DNA from: Pseudomonadota bacterium
GTDB lineage: Bacteria > Pseudomonadota > Alphaproteobacteria > Reyranellales > Reyranellaceae
Direction of reading: 5' to 3'
NCBI GenBank assembly: GCA_018240685.1
Contig: JAFEFG010000033.1
Span: forward strand, 1-44,936
Length of the DNA: 44,936 nt
In this document: positions 6,984 through 16,600 of the stretch, piece after piece
How positions within the stretch are numbered: the first letter of the stretch is position 1
Layout of the letters: every line of letters starts with the position of its first letter
Notes under the pieces: generated by a model
What the model was told of the DNA's origin: nothing
The model's input: only the letters and a program-made list of their open reading frames with translations
Database searches by the model: none
Translations under genes and position numbers: made by a program

Positions 6984-7787
6984 GTGGACCGGCCGGCCTC
7001 GACGGTATGGGATGCGAACCTCTATCTGAAGTTCGCCGATGCGCGCATGCGGCCGGCGCTCGATCTCATGGGCCGTCTCGATCCCGCCAACGGCGAGCGG
7101 GCCGGCCATGCGATCTACGATCTGGGGTGCGGCGCCGGCAACATCTCGCGCCTCCTCATGGAGCGCTTTCCGCGCGCGCGTGTGATCGGCATCGACTCCT
7201 CCGAACAGATGCTGGAGAAGGCACGGGCGCAATCGGTTGACGGCCGACTGTCCTTCGCCAGAGGCGATCTTGCGCATTTCGAGCCGCCGATGCCGCCTGC
7301 CATCCTCTACAGCAACGCGGCCTATCAGTGGCTGCCAGGTCATATCGACATGTTCCCCGGCCTGATGAAGCTCCTGCCGTCCGGCGGACAGCTCGCCATC
7401 CAGATGCCGCGCAATCACGAGGCGCCGTCCCACGCGCTGATGCGCAAGGCCGCCGAGGCCGGCCCCTGGCGCGACAGGCTCGCAGGGATCGGCGGGATCG
7501 CGCGCGTGGAGGACCCGGCGCGCTACTACGACGTGCTGAAGCCGCTGTCGTCTGAGCTCGAGGTCTGGGAGACGATCTATCAGCAGGTGCTGACGGGGAA
7601 GGACCCGGTTGCGCAGTACACGTCCTCGACGGGACTGCGGCCTTTCCTGGAAGCGCTCGACGAGTCCGACCGCGGCGCCTTCTATGGCACCTATGCCCGG
7701 ATGACGGCCGAGGCCTATCCGATGCGGTCGGATGGGATCACGCTGTTTCCGTTCCGGCGCCTGTTCATCGTGGCCCGCCGCGCATGA
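6984..7787 (+). CDS. tam: Trans-aconitate 2-methyltransferase-like SAM methyltransferase
   Basis: A 267-residue class I SAM-dependent methyltransferase. Motif I is YDLGCGAGNISRLL, motif II includes VIGIDSSEQML, and the region SNAAYQWLPGH with PSGGQLAIQMPRN is typical of Tam enzymes. Tam methylates trans-aconitate, a spontaneous aconitate isomer that inhibits the TCA cycle; related enzymes have other acid substrates, so the exact activity is inferred. The GTG start is one base after the upstream stop, with GAGGAGGAA immediately before. Its last bases overlap the ggt start (ATGA). Confidence 0.85.
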   Translation: MDRPASTVWDANLYLKFADARMRPALDLMGRLDPANGERAGHAIYDLGCGAGNISRLLMERFPRARVIGIDSSEQMLEKARAQSVDGRLSFARGDLAHFEPPMPPAILYSNAAYQWLPGHIDMFPGLMKLLPSGGQLAIQMPRNHEAPSHALMRKAAEAGPWRDRLAGIGGIARVEDPARYYDVLKPLSSELEVWETIYQQVLTGKDPVAQYTSSTGLRPFLEALDESDRGAFYGTYARMTAEAYPMRSDGITLFPFRRLFIVARRA

Positions 7788-9457
7788 CGATCCTCCGCCG
7801 CTTTCTCCTCGGCATCGCCGTCCTTCTGGCCGCCGCCGTATCGGCCGCGGCCCAGCCGGCGCCGCCGAAGGCGATGGTGGCGGCGGCTCATCCGCTCGCC
7901 GTTGATGCCGGGCTGGAGGTGCTGCGGCAGGGCGGCACCGCGGTCGATGCGGCGGTCGCCGTCCAGATGGTGCTGGGTGTGGCCGAACCGCAATCCTCGG
8001 GCATCGGCGGGGGCGGCTTCCTGCTCTACTACGATGCCGCCTCGCACAAGATCACCGTCTATGACGGGCGCGAGATGGCGCCGGCCGGGGCGACGCCGGA
8101 TATGTTCCTCACGTCCAAGTTCCTGGGACTGGGCGAGCGTCCGATGCCGTTTCCCGAAGCCGTCGCGTCGGGGCTCTCCGTCGGCGTGCCCGGCGCTGTC
8201 GCGCTGCTCGACCTCGCGCACGAGGAGCACGGCAAGCTTCCCTGGAAGGATCTGTTCCAATCGGCGATCCGCATTGCGCGCGAAGGTTATCCGGTCTCGC
8301 CACGCCTCGCCGACTGGCTGAACATTATCAAGACGTTCCGCGACGATCCGGCTGCGCGCGCGATCTACTACAATGCCGACGGGTCTGCGAAACGGGTGGG
8401 CGAGCGCGTCGTGAACGCCGCCCTCGCCGACATGATGGTGCTGCTGGCAGAGCAAGGTCCCAAGGCGCTCTACGAGGGACCGGTCGCCGAGGAAATGGTG
8501 GCGCGCGTGCATGCCCATGTACGTCCGGGCACGCTGTCCCTGGCGGACCTCGCCAATTACCGTGCGATCAAGCGCGAGGCGCTCTGCGGTCCCTATCGCA
8601 TCTGGACGATCTGCGGCATGCCGCCACCGTCGTCGGGCGGCCTTGCCGTGCTCCAGGTCCTGGAACTGCTGGAGCCCTTCGATCTTTACCGGGACAAGCC
8701 CGACGACCTGCGGTCGCTGCATCTCATCGCCGAGGCGAGTCGCCTTGCCTTTGCCGATCGCAACCGCTACGTCGGCGACCCGGCCTTCGTCGACGTGCCG
8801 GTCGCCAAGCTGCTGTCGCCGGCCTATCTCGCTGGCCGCCGCAAGCTGATCTCGCCCGACAAGAGCATGGGAACGGCGCCCCCGGGCGATCCGAACTATC
8901 CCGAGCACGGCACCAGTCACATGGCGATCGTCGATCGCTGGGGAAACGCCGTTTCCTTCACCACCACCATCGAATCCGCCTTCGGCTCTCAGATGATGGT
9001 GCGTGGCTTCATCCTGAACAACGAGCTCACCGACTTCTCGGCCCAGCCGGAGGTCGATGGCCGACTGGTGGCCAACCGCGTCCAACCCGGCAAGCGGCCG
9101 CGCTCCTCGATGTCGCCTACCCTGGTGCTCGACAAGGACCGCCGCCTGGTCGCGGCAGTCGGCTCGGCCGGCGGCGCGCGCATCATCGGCGACACGCTGC
9201 AGGCCCTGATCGCGATGCTGGACTGGAACCTGCCTCCGCGGCAGGCGCTCGCCCTGCCCCGTGTCCTCAACATGAACGGGGCCACGATCCTGGAGGATGT
9301 GCCCGCCCTGGCGGGGCAGGCGGATGCCTTGCGCGCGCTCGGCCATGAAGTACAAGTCACCCGACTGGAGAGCGGCCTCGCGGCCATCCGCCGTGTCGGC
9401 GATGGTTGGGAGGGGGCCGCCGATCCGCGGCGCGACGGTGTCGCCAAAGGAGAGTGA
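7784..9457 (+). CDS. ggt: Gamma-glutamyltransferase
   Basis: A 557-residue periplasmic Ntn hydrolase that cleaves glutathione and gamma-glutamyl compounds. A signal peptide covers roughly residues 1-24 (LLGIAVLLAAAVSAAAQ). The large-subunit core has AVDAAVAVQMVLGVAEPQSS and GGGGFLLYYD, and the motif PPPSSGGL is near residue 285. Autocleavage is expected before Thr377 in HGTSHMAIVDRWGNAVS, which becomes the nucleophile of the small subunit; FGSQMMVRGFILNNELTDFS follows. The glycine-pair oxyanion signature appears as GSAGGARII. It starts by ATGA overlap with tam and is followed closely by rlmI. Confidence 0.93.
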   Translation: MTILRRFLLGIAVLLAAAVSAAAQPAPPKAMVAAAHPLAVDAGLEVLRQGGTAVDAAVAVQMVLGVAEPQSSGIGGGGFLLYYDAASHKITVYDGREMAPAGATPDMFLTSKFLGLGERPMPFPEAVASGLSVGVPGAVALLDLAHEEHGKLPWKDLFQSAIRIAREGYPVSPRLADWLNIIKTFRDDPAARAIYYNADGSAKRVGERVVNAALADMMVLLAEQGPKALYEGPVAEEMVARVHAHVRPGTLSLADLANYRAIKREALCGPYRIWTICGMPPPSSGGLAVLQVLELLEPFDLYRDKPDDLRSLHLIAEASRLAFADRNRYVGDPAFVDVPVAKLLSPAYLAGRRKLISPDKSMGTAPPGDPNYPEHGTSHMAIVDRWGNAVSFTTTIESAFGSQMMVRGFILNNELTDFSAQPEVDGRLVANRVQPGKRPRSSMSPTLVLDKDRRLVAAVGSAGGARIIGDTLQALIAMLDWNLPPRQALALPRVLNMNGATILEDVPALAGQADALRALGHEVQVTRLESGLAAIRRVGDGWEGAADPRRDGVAKGE

Positions 9458-9458
9458 C

Positions 9459-10652
9459 GTGTCCAAGAAATTGCCCAGTGTGTTGCTGCGCTCCGGCGAG
9501 GATCGCCGCGTGCGTGGCGGCCACCCCTGGGCCTTCTCCAACGAGATCCTGATGGATGCCGAGACCAAGGCCTTGCCGCCGGGCTCGCTCGCGATCCTGC
9601 GCGCGCCGGGCGGCGAGGCTCTGGGTCTCGTCACCTTCAATCCGCATTCGCTGATCGCCGCTCGGCTGCTCACCTCCAACCCGGAGGCGAAGGTCGACGC
9701 GCTTTTCCTGGGCCGCCGCATCGCGCAGGCTGTCGCCCTGCGCGACAAGCTGATCGGCGTTCCGTATTACCGGCTGATCCATGCCGAGGCGGACGGCCTG
9801 CCGGGAGTGATCGTCGATCGCTTCGGCGATGCACTGGTCGTGCAGGTGAATACTGCCGGCATGGAGGCGCTGACCCCGGTGCTGCTGGAGGCGCTCGAAG
9901 CGGAACTCTCGCCCCGGACCATTGTGCTCAAGAATGACTCGCCCGTGCGCGAGCTCGAGGGGCTGGAGCGCGAGGTCACGGTCGCGAAGGGCGAGGACGT
10001 CGGCCCGATCGAGCTGGTCGAGAACGGTGCCAAATTCGTCGCCGATCTCTCGGGCGGCCAGAAGACCGGCTGGTTCTACGACCAGCGCGACAACCGCCGC
10101 TTCATGGCCGGACTGGCGAAGGATGCGAGCGTGCTCGACGTCTACAGCTACAGCGGCGGCTTCGGCGTGCTGGCGGCCAGGGAAGGGGCGAAGTCGGTGA
10201 CTTGCATCGACCGCTCGGCAGCCGCTCTCGATGCGGCAAGACAGGCCGCGAAACTGAACGGCGTCGACGGCAAGATGACCTTCGAGAAGGCCGAGGCGTT
10301 CGAGACGCTGGAGAAGCTCCGCGGCACCGCAGCGCGCAAGTTCGACGTGGTGATCTGCGATCCGCCAGCCTTCGTGAAGAGCCGCAAGGATCTCAAGACT
10401 GGCGCGCAGGGCTACCGCAAGCTGGTGCGGCTGGCGGCGCCGCTGGTGGCGCGCGGCGGCTTCTTCTTCGTGGCGTCATGCTCGCATCTCGCCGATCCGG
10501 TGCTGTTCGCCGATCAGGTGCGTCGCGGCCTGCGCGATGCCGAGCGCACCGGCCGCATCCTCAAGAGCTCCGGCGCTGCGCTTGATCATCCGGTCCATCC
10601 CAGCCTGCCGGAGACCGCCTACCTCAAGGCGTTGACGCTGCAGCTCGATTGA
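9459..10652 (+). CDS. rlmI: RlmI-type 23S rRNA (cytosine-C5) methyltransferase
   Basis: A 397-residue RNA methyltransferase. An N-terminal PUA domain (about residues 5-75, RVRGGHPWAFSNEI) is followed by the EEHEE-type linker and a Rossmann methyltransferase with GQKTGWFYDQRDNR (200-213), DVYSYSGGFG (227-236), DPPAFVKS (301-308) and catalytic Cys341 in VASCSHL. Escherichia coli RlmI makes m5C1962 in 23S rRNA; orthology is probable but not certain. GTG 9459 is chosen because AAGGAGA lies 5 nt upstream. It overlaps the next gene by one base (TGATG). Confidence 0.88.
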   Translation: MSKKLPSVLLRSGEDRRVRGGHPWAFSNEILMDAETKALPPGSLAILRAPGGEALGLVTFNPHSLIAARLLTSNPEAKVDALFLGRRIAQAVALRDKLIGVPYYRLIHAEADGLPGVIVDRFGDALVVQVNTAGMEALTPVLLEALEAELSPRTIVLKNDSPVRELEGLEREVTVAKGEDVGPIELVENGAKFVADLSGGQKTGWFYDQRDNRRFMAGLAKDASVLDVYSYSGGFGVLAAREGAKSVTCIDRSAAALDAARQAAKLNGVDGKMTFEKAEAFETLEKLRGTAARKFDVVICDPPAFVKSRKDLKTGAQGYRKLVRLAAPLVARGGFFFVASCSHLADPVLFADQVRRGLRDAERTGRILKSSGAALDHPVHPSLPETAYLKALTLQLD

Positions 10653-11686
10653 TGCTGAAGCCCGGTCCCCGCAACCTCATCACTGACGTCGACGGCCTGC
10701 TGGTCGGCAATGCCGAGGATATGGCGCTGCGTTCCGGCGTGAGCGTGGTGCTGTGCGATCCGCCCGCCGTCGCCTCGGTCGATGTGCGCGGCGGCGCACC
10801 GGGCTCGCGCGAGACGGACCTGCTTGATCCTGCCTATACGGTCAATCGCATCGACGCGATCTGCCTCTCCGGGGGGTCGGCCTTCGGACTGTCGTCCTGC
10901 GACGGGGTGATGCGCTGGCTGCGCGAGCGTGGCCGCGGCGTGGCCATCGCCGACATCGTCGTGCCCATCGTGCCGGGGGCGATCCTGTTCGACCTGCTGA
11001 ACGGTGGCGACAAGGACTGGGATTGGCCGCCCTACCGAGAGATGGCCTATGCAGCGGCGGGCCGGGCCGCAGCGGATTTCGCGCTCGGCAATGCGGGCGC
11101 CGGCATGGGCGCCAAGGCCGGCAATCTCAAGGGCGGGCTGGGCAGCGCCTCGGCAGTGGATCCGCGGACGGGGCTCCAGGTCGGCGCCCTGGTTGCGGTG
11201 AATGCGCGTGGCTATACGACGATGGGCGGCCTGCCGCACTTCTGGGCTTGGGCGCTGGAGCAGCAGGCGGAGTTCGGCGGCTTGCCGCCGCCGCCGCACG
11301 CCCTCGAGCTGGCCGTATCGCACACGCGCGAGGATCTCAGTCACGACCCGGCCGATGCGGCGCGCCGCGATCCGCGGGCCAACACGACCATCGCCGTCGT
11401 GGCCACCAATGCTCGGCTCGACAAGGCAGCGGCCCAGCGCATCGCCGTGATGGCACAGGACGGGCTGGCGCGATCGATCCGGCCGGTCCATACGCCGCAC
11501 GACGGCGATACCGTCTTCGCGATTGCCACCGGCCGGCACGATATCGGCGCCGATCCGCTGATGCTGGGGGAAATCGGCACGCTGGCGGCAGATTGTCTGG
11601 CGCGCGCCGTTGCGCGCGGCGTCTATCACGCGGCGAGCCTGGGGGCGGCGCGCAGCTGGAAAGAGGCCTTCGCCGGTCGGATCTGA
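10652..11686 (+). CDS. P1/NylC-DmpA family Ntn hydrolase
   Basis: A 344-residue self-cleaving N-terminal nucleophile hydrolase. The N-terminal part has ITDVDGLLVGNAED and DVRGGAPGSRETDLL, then SGGSAFGL (73-80) and a glycine-rich GNAGAGMGAKAG near 147. The likely autocleavage site is Asn244-Thr245 (RANTTIAVVATNA), with Thr245 as nucleophile. Nylon-oligomer hydrolase NylC also cleaves at Asn-Thr, whereas the DmpA aminopeptidase cleaves at Gly-Ser. The natural substrate is unknown; small peptides or cyclic or linear amides are possible. No signal peptide is visible. ATG 10652 shares a base with the rlmI stop. Confidence 0.88.
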   Translation: MLKPGPRNLITDVDGLLVGNAEDMALRSGVSVVLCDPPAVASVDVRGGAPGSRETDLLDPAYTVNRIDAICLSGGSAFGLSSCDGVMRWLRERGRGVAIADIVVPIVPGAILFDLLNGGDKDWDWPPYREMAYAAAGRAAADFALGNAGAGMGAKAGNLKGGLGSASAVDPRTGLQVGALVAVNARGYTTMGGLPHFWAWALEQQAEFGGLPPPPHALELAVSHTREDLSHDPADAARRDPRANTTIAVVATNARLDKAAAQRIAVMAQDGLARSIRPVHTPHDGDTVFAIATGRHDIGADPLMLGEIGTLAADCLARAVARGVYHAASLGAARSWKEAFAGRI

Positions 11687-11730
11687 GAATCCTGTCGGCC
11701 GGCCGTGCGTTGAGGTTCCATACTGCTGTC

Positions 11731-13617
11731 ATGTTTGCCGGCTCCCTGATGAGCTTCCTGCGACGGCGAGCCGGAATGCTCTGGATCGGCCGTGTCGTCG
11801 CCGCGCTGGCGGCGGGCCTTGCGGCCTGCGGCGTTGCCCAGGCGCGCACAGGCGAGGTTTCCCTCACGATCATCGGCGATCAGCGCATGGCCGACGAGCT
11901 GAAGCAGCTCTCGGCCGCTCTCGACAACGACCAACCGCTGACCGGTGATTCGCTGGCGCTGCTGCAGGGCGCGCAGGCCCGCCGGTCGCGCATCGTGTCG
12001 GCGTTGCGGTCGCGCGGCTTCTATGATTCACGCGTGGTGGCCACGATCGGCAACCGGCCGATCGAGGATGCTGCAGCGCTCGACGCGATCGATAGCCAGC
12101 CCGAATCCGCCAAGGTCGATTTCGTCTTCAATGTCGCGACAGGGCCCGTCTACCATGTCGCCGAGATCAAGATCGAGGGACCGAAGAAGGTCGTCGACTC
12201 TTCGGACATCGACCGCAGCAAGCTTGCCTTGCAGACCGGTCAGCCGGCCGATGCGGCCACGATCATCAGCGCCGAAAACCAGATCCTCGACCAGGTGCGC
12301 CAGCATGGCTATGCCCTTGCCGAGGTCGCGCGCCGCGAAGTGGTGATCGACCACGCCACCCGCGACGCCTACGTGGCCTATTATCTTCAGCCTGGACCGG
12401 AGGCGAAGATGGGGCCGGTGCATTTTTCCGGCACCAAGACGGTCAACACGGTCTATCTGCAGAAGCGCGTGCCCTTCAAGGCGGGTGAGCCCTACGCGCC
12501 CGACAAGGTCAGCGCGTTGCGGGACCGTCTCAACGCGCTCGGCGTCTTCAACGCCATCCGCATCAAGCCTGCGACCGCGCTCGACGCCAAGGGGGAACTG
12601 CCGATCGACGTCGATTTGCAGGACCGGCTGCCGCGCACCATCAGTTTCGGCGTGAGTTACGAAACGATCCTGGGCTTCGGCGCCAACGTCTCGTGGCTGC
12701 ATCGCAACCTGTTCGGGGAGGCCGAGAGCCTGCGGCTGTCGGCGCTTGTGAACCATGTCGGTCAGGGCGCAATCCCGGCCGATCTCGGTTATGGCTTCAA
12801 GGCCGACTTCCTGAAGCCGGACTGGTGGGTCTCTGGCCAGGACGCGACTGCCTCGGCCCAGGCAGCACGCGAAGTCTACCCTGCCTATACGCGCAACGGG
12901 GTCGCCTTCGCTGCCGGACTCAATCGCGTGCTGACGCCGCACTGGCGAGTGTCGGCGGGGCTCAGCGCCGAGGCCTCGCAGATCACCCAATATGGCACCA
13001 CGTCCTACTACAAGCTCTTCGGCATGCCCCTGATGGCGACGCTCGACGAATCGAACAGCGATCTCAATCCGACGCACGGCTACCGGCTGGTGCTGAATGT
13101 CACGCCTTATGCCGATCTCAATCATAACGACGACCTGTTCGCCATCGCCAAGCTCGTCGGCACCACCTACCTGGATGTGAGCGGCAATGGGCGCAGCGTG
13201 GTTGCCATGCGCGGCGCCTTCGGCAGCATCCCGGGCGGCCAGAACGCCTCGATTCCGCCGGACAAGCAGTTCTATGCCGGCGGCGGCGGTTCGATCCGCG
13301 GTTTCACCTACCAGTCGGCGGGCCCGCGCAATGCCTATAACACCCCCATCGGCGGTGCGAGCCTGGTCGAGGGCAGTCTCGAGTTCCGCCAGCGCATCGG
13401 CGAATCGTTTGGCGCCGTGGCCTTTGTCGATGCGGGCGGCGCCTATTCGGACACCTTGCCCAACTTCGGGCAGATGTTTCCTCGCGTCGGCACCGGCGTG
13501 GGCGTACGCTATTATACAGGCTTCGGGCCAATCCGGCTGGATGTCGGCTTTCCGCTCAATCCGCGGCAGGGCGATGCCCCGTTCGGCGTCTATGTCAGCA
13601 TCGGGCAGGCCTTCTGA
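11731..13617 (+). CDS. tamA: TamA-like outer-membrane assembly protein (Omp85 family)
   Basis: A 628-residue Omp85 protein. A signal peptide (hydrophobic VVAALAAGLAACGVAQA) is followed by POTRA-type domains from about residue 45 to 300 and a C-terminal 16-strand barrel. The barrel is marked by RTISFGVSYET, a lid-loop region with GGGGSIRGFTYQSAGPRN and the closing VGTGVGVRYYTGFGPIRLDVGFPLN. With TamB it helps insert and export outer-membrane and autotransporter proteins. No good Shine-Dalgarno precedes ATG 11731; ATG 11749 and 11776 are in-frame alternatives that keep the signal peptide. The stop overlaps the tamB start (TGATG). Confidence 0.9.
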   Translation: MFAGSLMSFLRRRAGMLWIGRVVAALAAGLAACGVAQARTGEVSLTIIGDQRMADELKQLSAALDNDQPLTGDSLALLQGAQARRSRIVSALRSRGFYDSRVVATIGNRPIEDAAALDAIDSQPESAKVDFVFNVATGPVYHVAEIKIEGPKKVVDSSDIDRSKLALQTGQPADAATIISAENQILDQVRQHGYALAEVARREVVIDHATRDAYVAYYLQPGPEAKMGPVHFSGTKTVNTVYLQKRVPFKAGEPYAPDKVSALRDRLNALGVFNAIRIKPATALDAKGELPIDVDLQDRLPRTISFGVSYETILGFGANVSWLHRNLFGEAESLRLSALVNHVGQGAIPADLGYGFKADFLKPDWWVSGQDATASAQAAREVYPAYTRNGVAFAAGLNRVLTPHWRVSAGLSAEASQITQYGTTSYYKLFGMPLMATLDESNSDLNPTHGYRLVLNVTPYADLNHNDDLFAIAKLVGTTYLDVSGNGRSVVAMRGAFGSIPGGQNASIPPDKQFYAGGGGSIRGFTYQSAGPRNAYNTPIGGASLVEGSLEFRQRIGESFGAVAFVDAGGAYSDTLPNFGQMFPRVGTGVGVRYYTGFGPIRLDVGFPLNPRQGDAPFGVYVSIGQAF

Positions 13618-16600
13618 TGCGCTGGGTTCGACTTCTCGGCTGGACGGCAGGCGGCATGGTCGCCGTCCTTGCGCTTGCGTTTGCGGCGATCCAGACCGCA
13701 CCGGGCAAGCGTGTGCTGGCAGATCTCATCTCGTCGCTCGCTTCCTCGGATGACAGCCGTCTCGAGATCGCCGGCATCTCGGGCGTCGTGCCGACCAGCT
13801 TCGGGATCGAGAAAGTGACGCTCGCCGACCGCGACGGCATCTGGCTCGCGGTCGACGGCGCGCAGCTGCATTGGTCCTTCATGTCGCTTTTCACGGGAAG
13901 GCTGAAGGTCGGGGAGATTTCGGCGCGCAGGGTCGACCTGCGTCGCGCACCCATGCCGTCGCAGGCGGCGTCCGCGTCCACGACTTCCGGTGGCGGCGTG
14001 AATCTGCCGGTCGGTATCGAACTTGGCCGGCTGGCCGTCGAGGACCTGCATGTCGGTGCCGCGCTGGCCGGTGTCGACTCGCGCTGGAAACTCGACGGCG
14101 ACGGCGTCCTGGCGGTCGACCGGTCGCAAAGCCGTATCAAGCTCGGCATGAGCCGCACCGACGGTCCCAAGGCCGAAGTCGCCGTCGATCTCGGCTTTGG
14201 CCTCGCGCCCTTCGATGTCGACGGTCGCCTCTCGATCGAGGAATCCACGCGCGGTGGCGTCATCGCTGCCCTGATCGGCCGACCGGATCTGGAGCACGTC
14301 TCCGCGACGCTCAAGGCCAAGGGCGATCGCGGCGCCGGCGCAGCGCAGCTCAATGTGGCGGCGGGCGACGCGGTCCGCTCGACCGGCGCGGCGCACTGGC
14401 ATCCCGATGGCAGCTCGACGGCGGTATCGCTCGATGTCTCCCTGGTGGCTCCGGGTTTGCCGGACAGCCCTGTTGCACGCCTGTTGCGCCAGCCGGCCAC
14501 GCTCAAGGGCGAAGCCACCCTCGATCCGTCGGACATGCTCGACGTCCGGTCGCTGGCCTTGGCAGTCGGGCCGGCCAGGATCGATGCCACAGCGCGCTAC
14601 GACACCAGGCGCGACACGCTGCAGGCAACGGCGAAGCTGCAGACCGGCCCGGCCGGGCCATTTGCGGATCTCGCGGGCGGCGTCGATTGGAGCGGCCTGC
14701 GGGCCGACGTGACGGCGGACGCCACGGGGGTGACCGCCCACGCGCAGGGAAGTGCCACCCTCACGGCATCCATGGACGGGCTCGCGGTGAAGGTTCTCGG
14801 CGATCGCGCGCCACCACCCCAGCACGTCGACCTGTCGGCAAAGCTCGGCCTGCAGGCCGACAGCCAGCTCCTCGTCGAGCAGTTCGAGGTCTCCTCGCCG
14901 TTGGTCTCGCTCAAGGGCAACGCCGGTTACCGGTCGTCGACTGACGTCGCCGATGGCACGCTCGCGGTCGACCTGCCCGATCTCTCGCTCCTGTCGGGCG
15001 TTGCCGGTCTGCCGCTCGGGGGTCACGGCCGGCTCGATCTGACAGTGTCGCATAGGCGCGGGGGCGAGCGGGTCGAATGGCGAGGTAGCATTGCCGATCT
15101 CAGCCTGCCCGACCTGCCGGCGGCGCTGCAACGCCAGACTCTCCGGCTTCGCGGGGGCGCAGCATTGCAGAAGGACGGCGCCTGGCGACTCGATGCCGTG
15201 CGGATCGAAAACGATGCTCTCGCGCTCGGCCTGTCCGGCCAGGGCAGGGAGCAGACGGGTAACCTCGCCCTCACTCTCGAAGCCCCGAAGCTCGGCATAT
15301 TGCGGCAAGACCTGACCGGTGCCGTCTCGGCGAGAGGTACCCTGGCGCTGAAGCCTTCGGGCGGTGATCTCCATCTCTCCGTCGATCTTGCCGATCTTGG
15401 CTACGGCACGCTGATGGCACACCGGCTCGCTCTTGCGCTCGATGCCGCGCTCGACGGCGGGACGGCGCGCGGCAGCGTGAAGGCCGAGGGCGACCTCGCC
15501 AACCGGCCGTTGACGCTGGCCGGTTCGTTTTCGCGCAGCGCTGCTGGCGGCATCCATGTGCCGTCCGTGCAGGGAAGCTGGGCCAGCGCGTCGGCCGATG
15601 TAAGCAACCTGGAGATCACGCCGGGTGGTGCCGTGGGCAGTGGGCGCCTGAAGATGACGCGGCTGGAGGATCTGGCGCCGCTCATCGGCATCGACTTGGC
15701 GGGCGCGCTCGATGTCGGCATCGCGACGACGTCCGACGCGCGGGCCGGCAAGGTGATCGTCACCCTGCGCGGGGACCGGCTGCGGACGGGCACGACGGGC
15801 GTCGGCACGTTGCAGGTCGATGCCACGGTGAGCGATCCGCTCGGCCGGGCGGGAACCGATACCGCGATCAAGGCGAGCGGCCTCTCTGGCGTGGCGGACA
15901 TCGCCCAGGTGAACGCGACGGTAAAGGGCGACAGAGGTGGCTACGACGTTGCCCTGCAGGTGTCGGGCGCGGCTACCGGCGTCAATCTCGCAGCCAAGGT
16001 CGAACCGGCGGCGGAGGCGATCCGCATCGGCCTGCAGCGGCTCGATGCGCGATACCGGGCCATTCCCATTGCGCTCAATGCGCCGACGCAGGTGACGGTC
16101 GCAGGCACGCGCGTGACGATCCGGCCTGCTTCGCTGCGCGTGGGCGGCGGCCGTGTGGCGATCGGCGGCACCATCGGCGACACGACGAGCAATCTCGACG
16201 TCGAGATCGCCGCCCTGCCCTTGTCGCTGCTCGACGCCTTCGCGCCCGGCACCGATCTTGAGGGGACGCTGCAGGCGAAGCTGCACCTGTCAGGTGAGCC
16301 TGCCAATCCGCGCATCGAGGCCACCTACAGCGGCACCGGCCTGCGCCTGAAGCAGCCTGAAATGGCGCTCGTGCCGTCGCTTGCTCTTCGCGGTTCGGCT
16401 TCGATGGTCGACCGTCGCGCCACCTTCGATGCCACCGTCACGGCGGGTAGCGCGACACGGCTGGCTTTCAAGGGCAACGCGAGCCTTCCCCAGGGCAACG
16501 CGCCGCTCACGGCGACGGTCGGCATCACTGGCGCGGTGGATCTCGTGCCCTTTGGCCCGGTGCTCGGCAACAGCCTGCGCAATGTGGCTGGCACGCTCAG

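Noticed and set aside
11023..11730. 236-codon in-frame extension upstream of TamA
   Set aside because: It lies inside the Ntn hydrolase gene in another frame, and a signal peptide begins only after 11731.
13590..16286. 898-codon minus-strand open frame across tamA and tamB
   Set aside because: It is a shadow of tamB in a GC-rich gene; composition is dominated by Arg, Ala and Gln with no domain or start signal.
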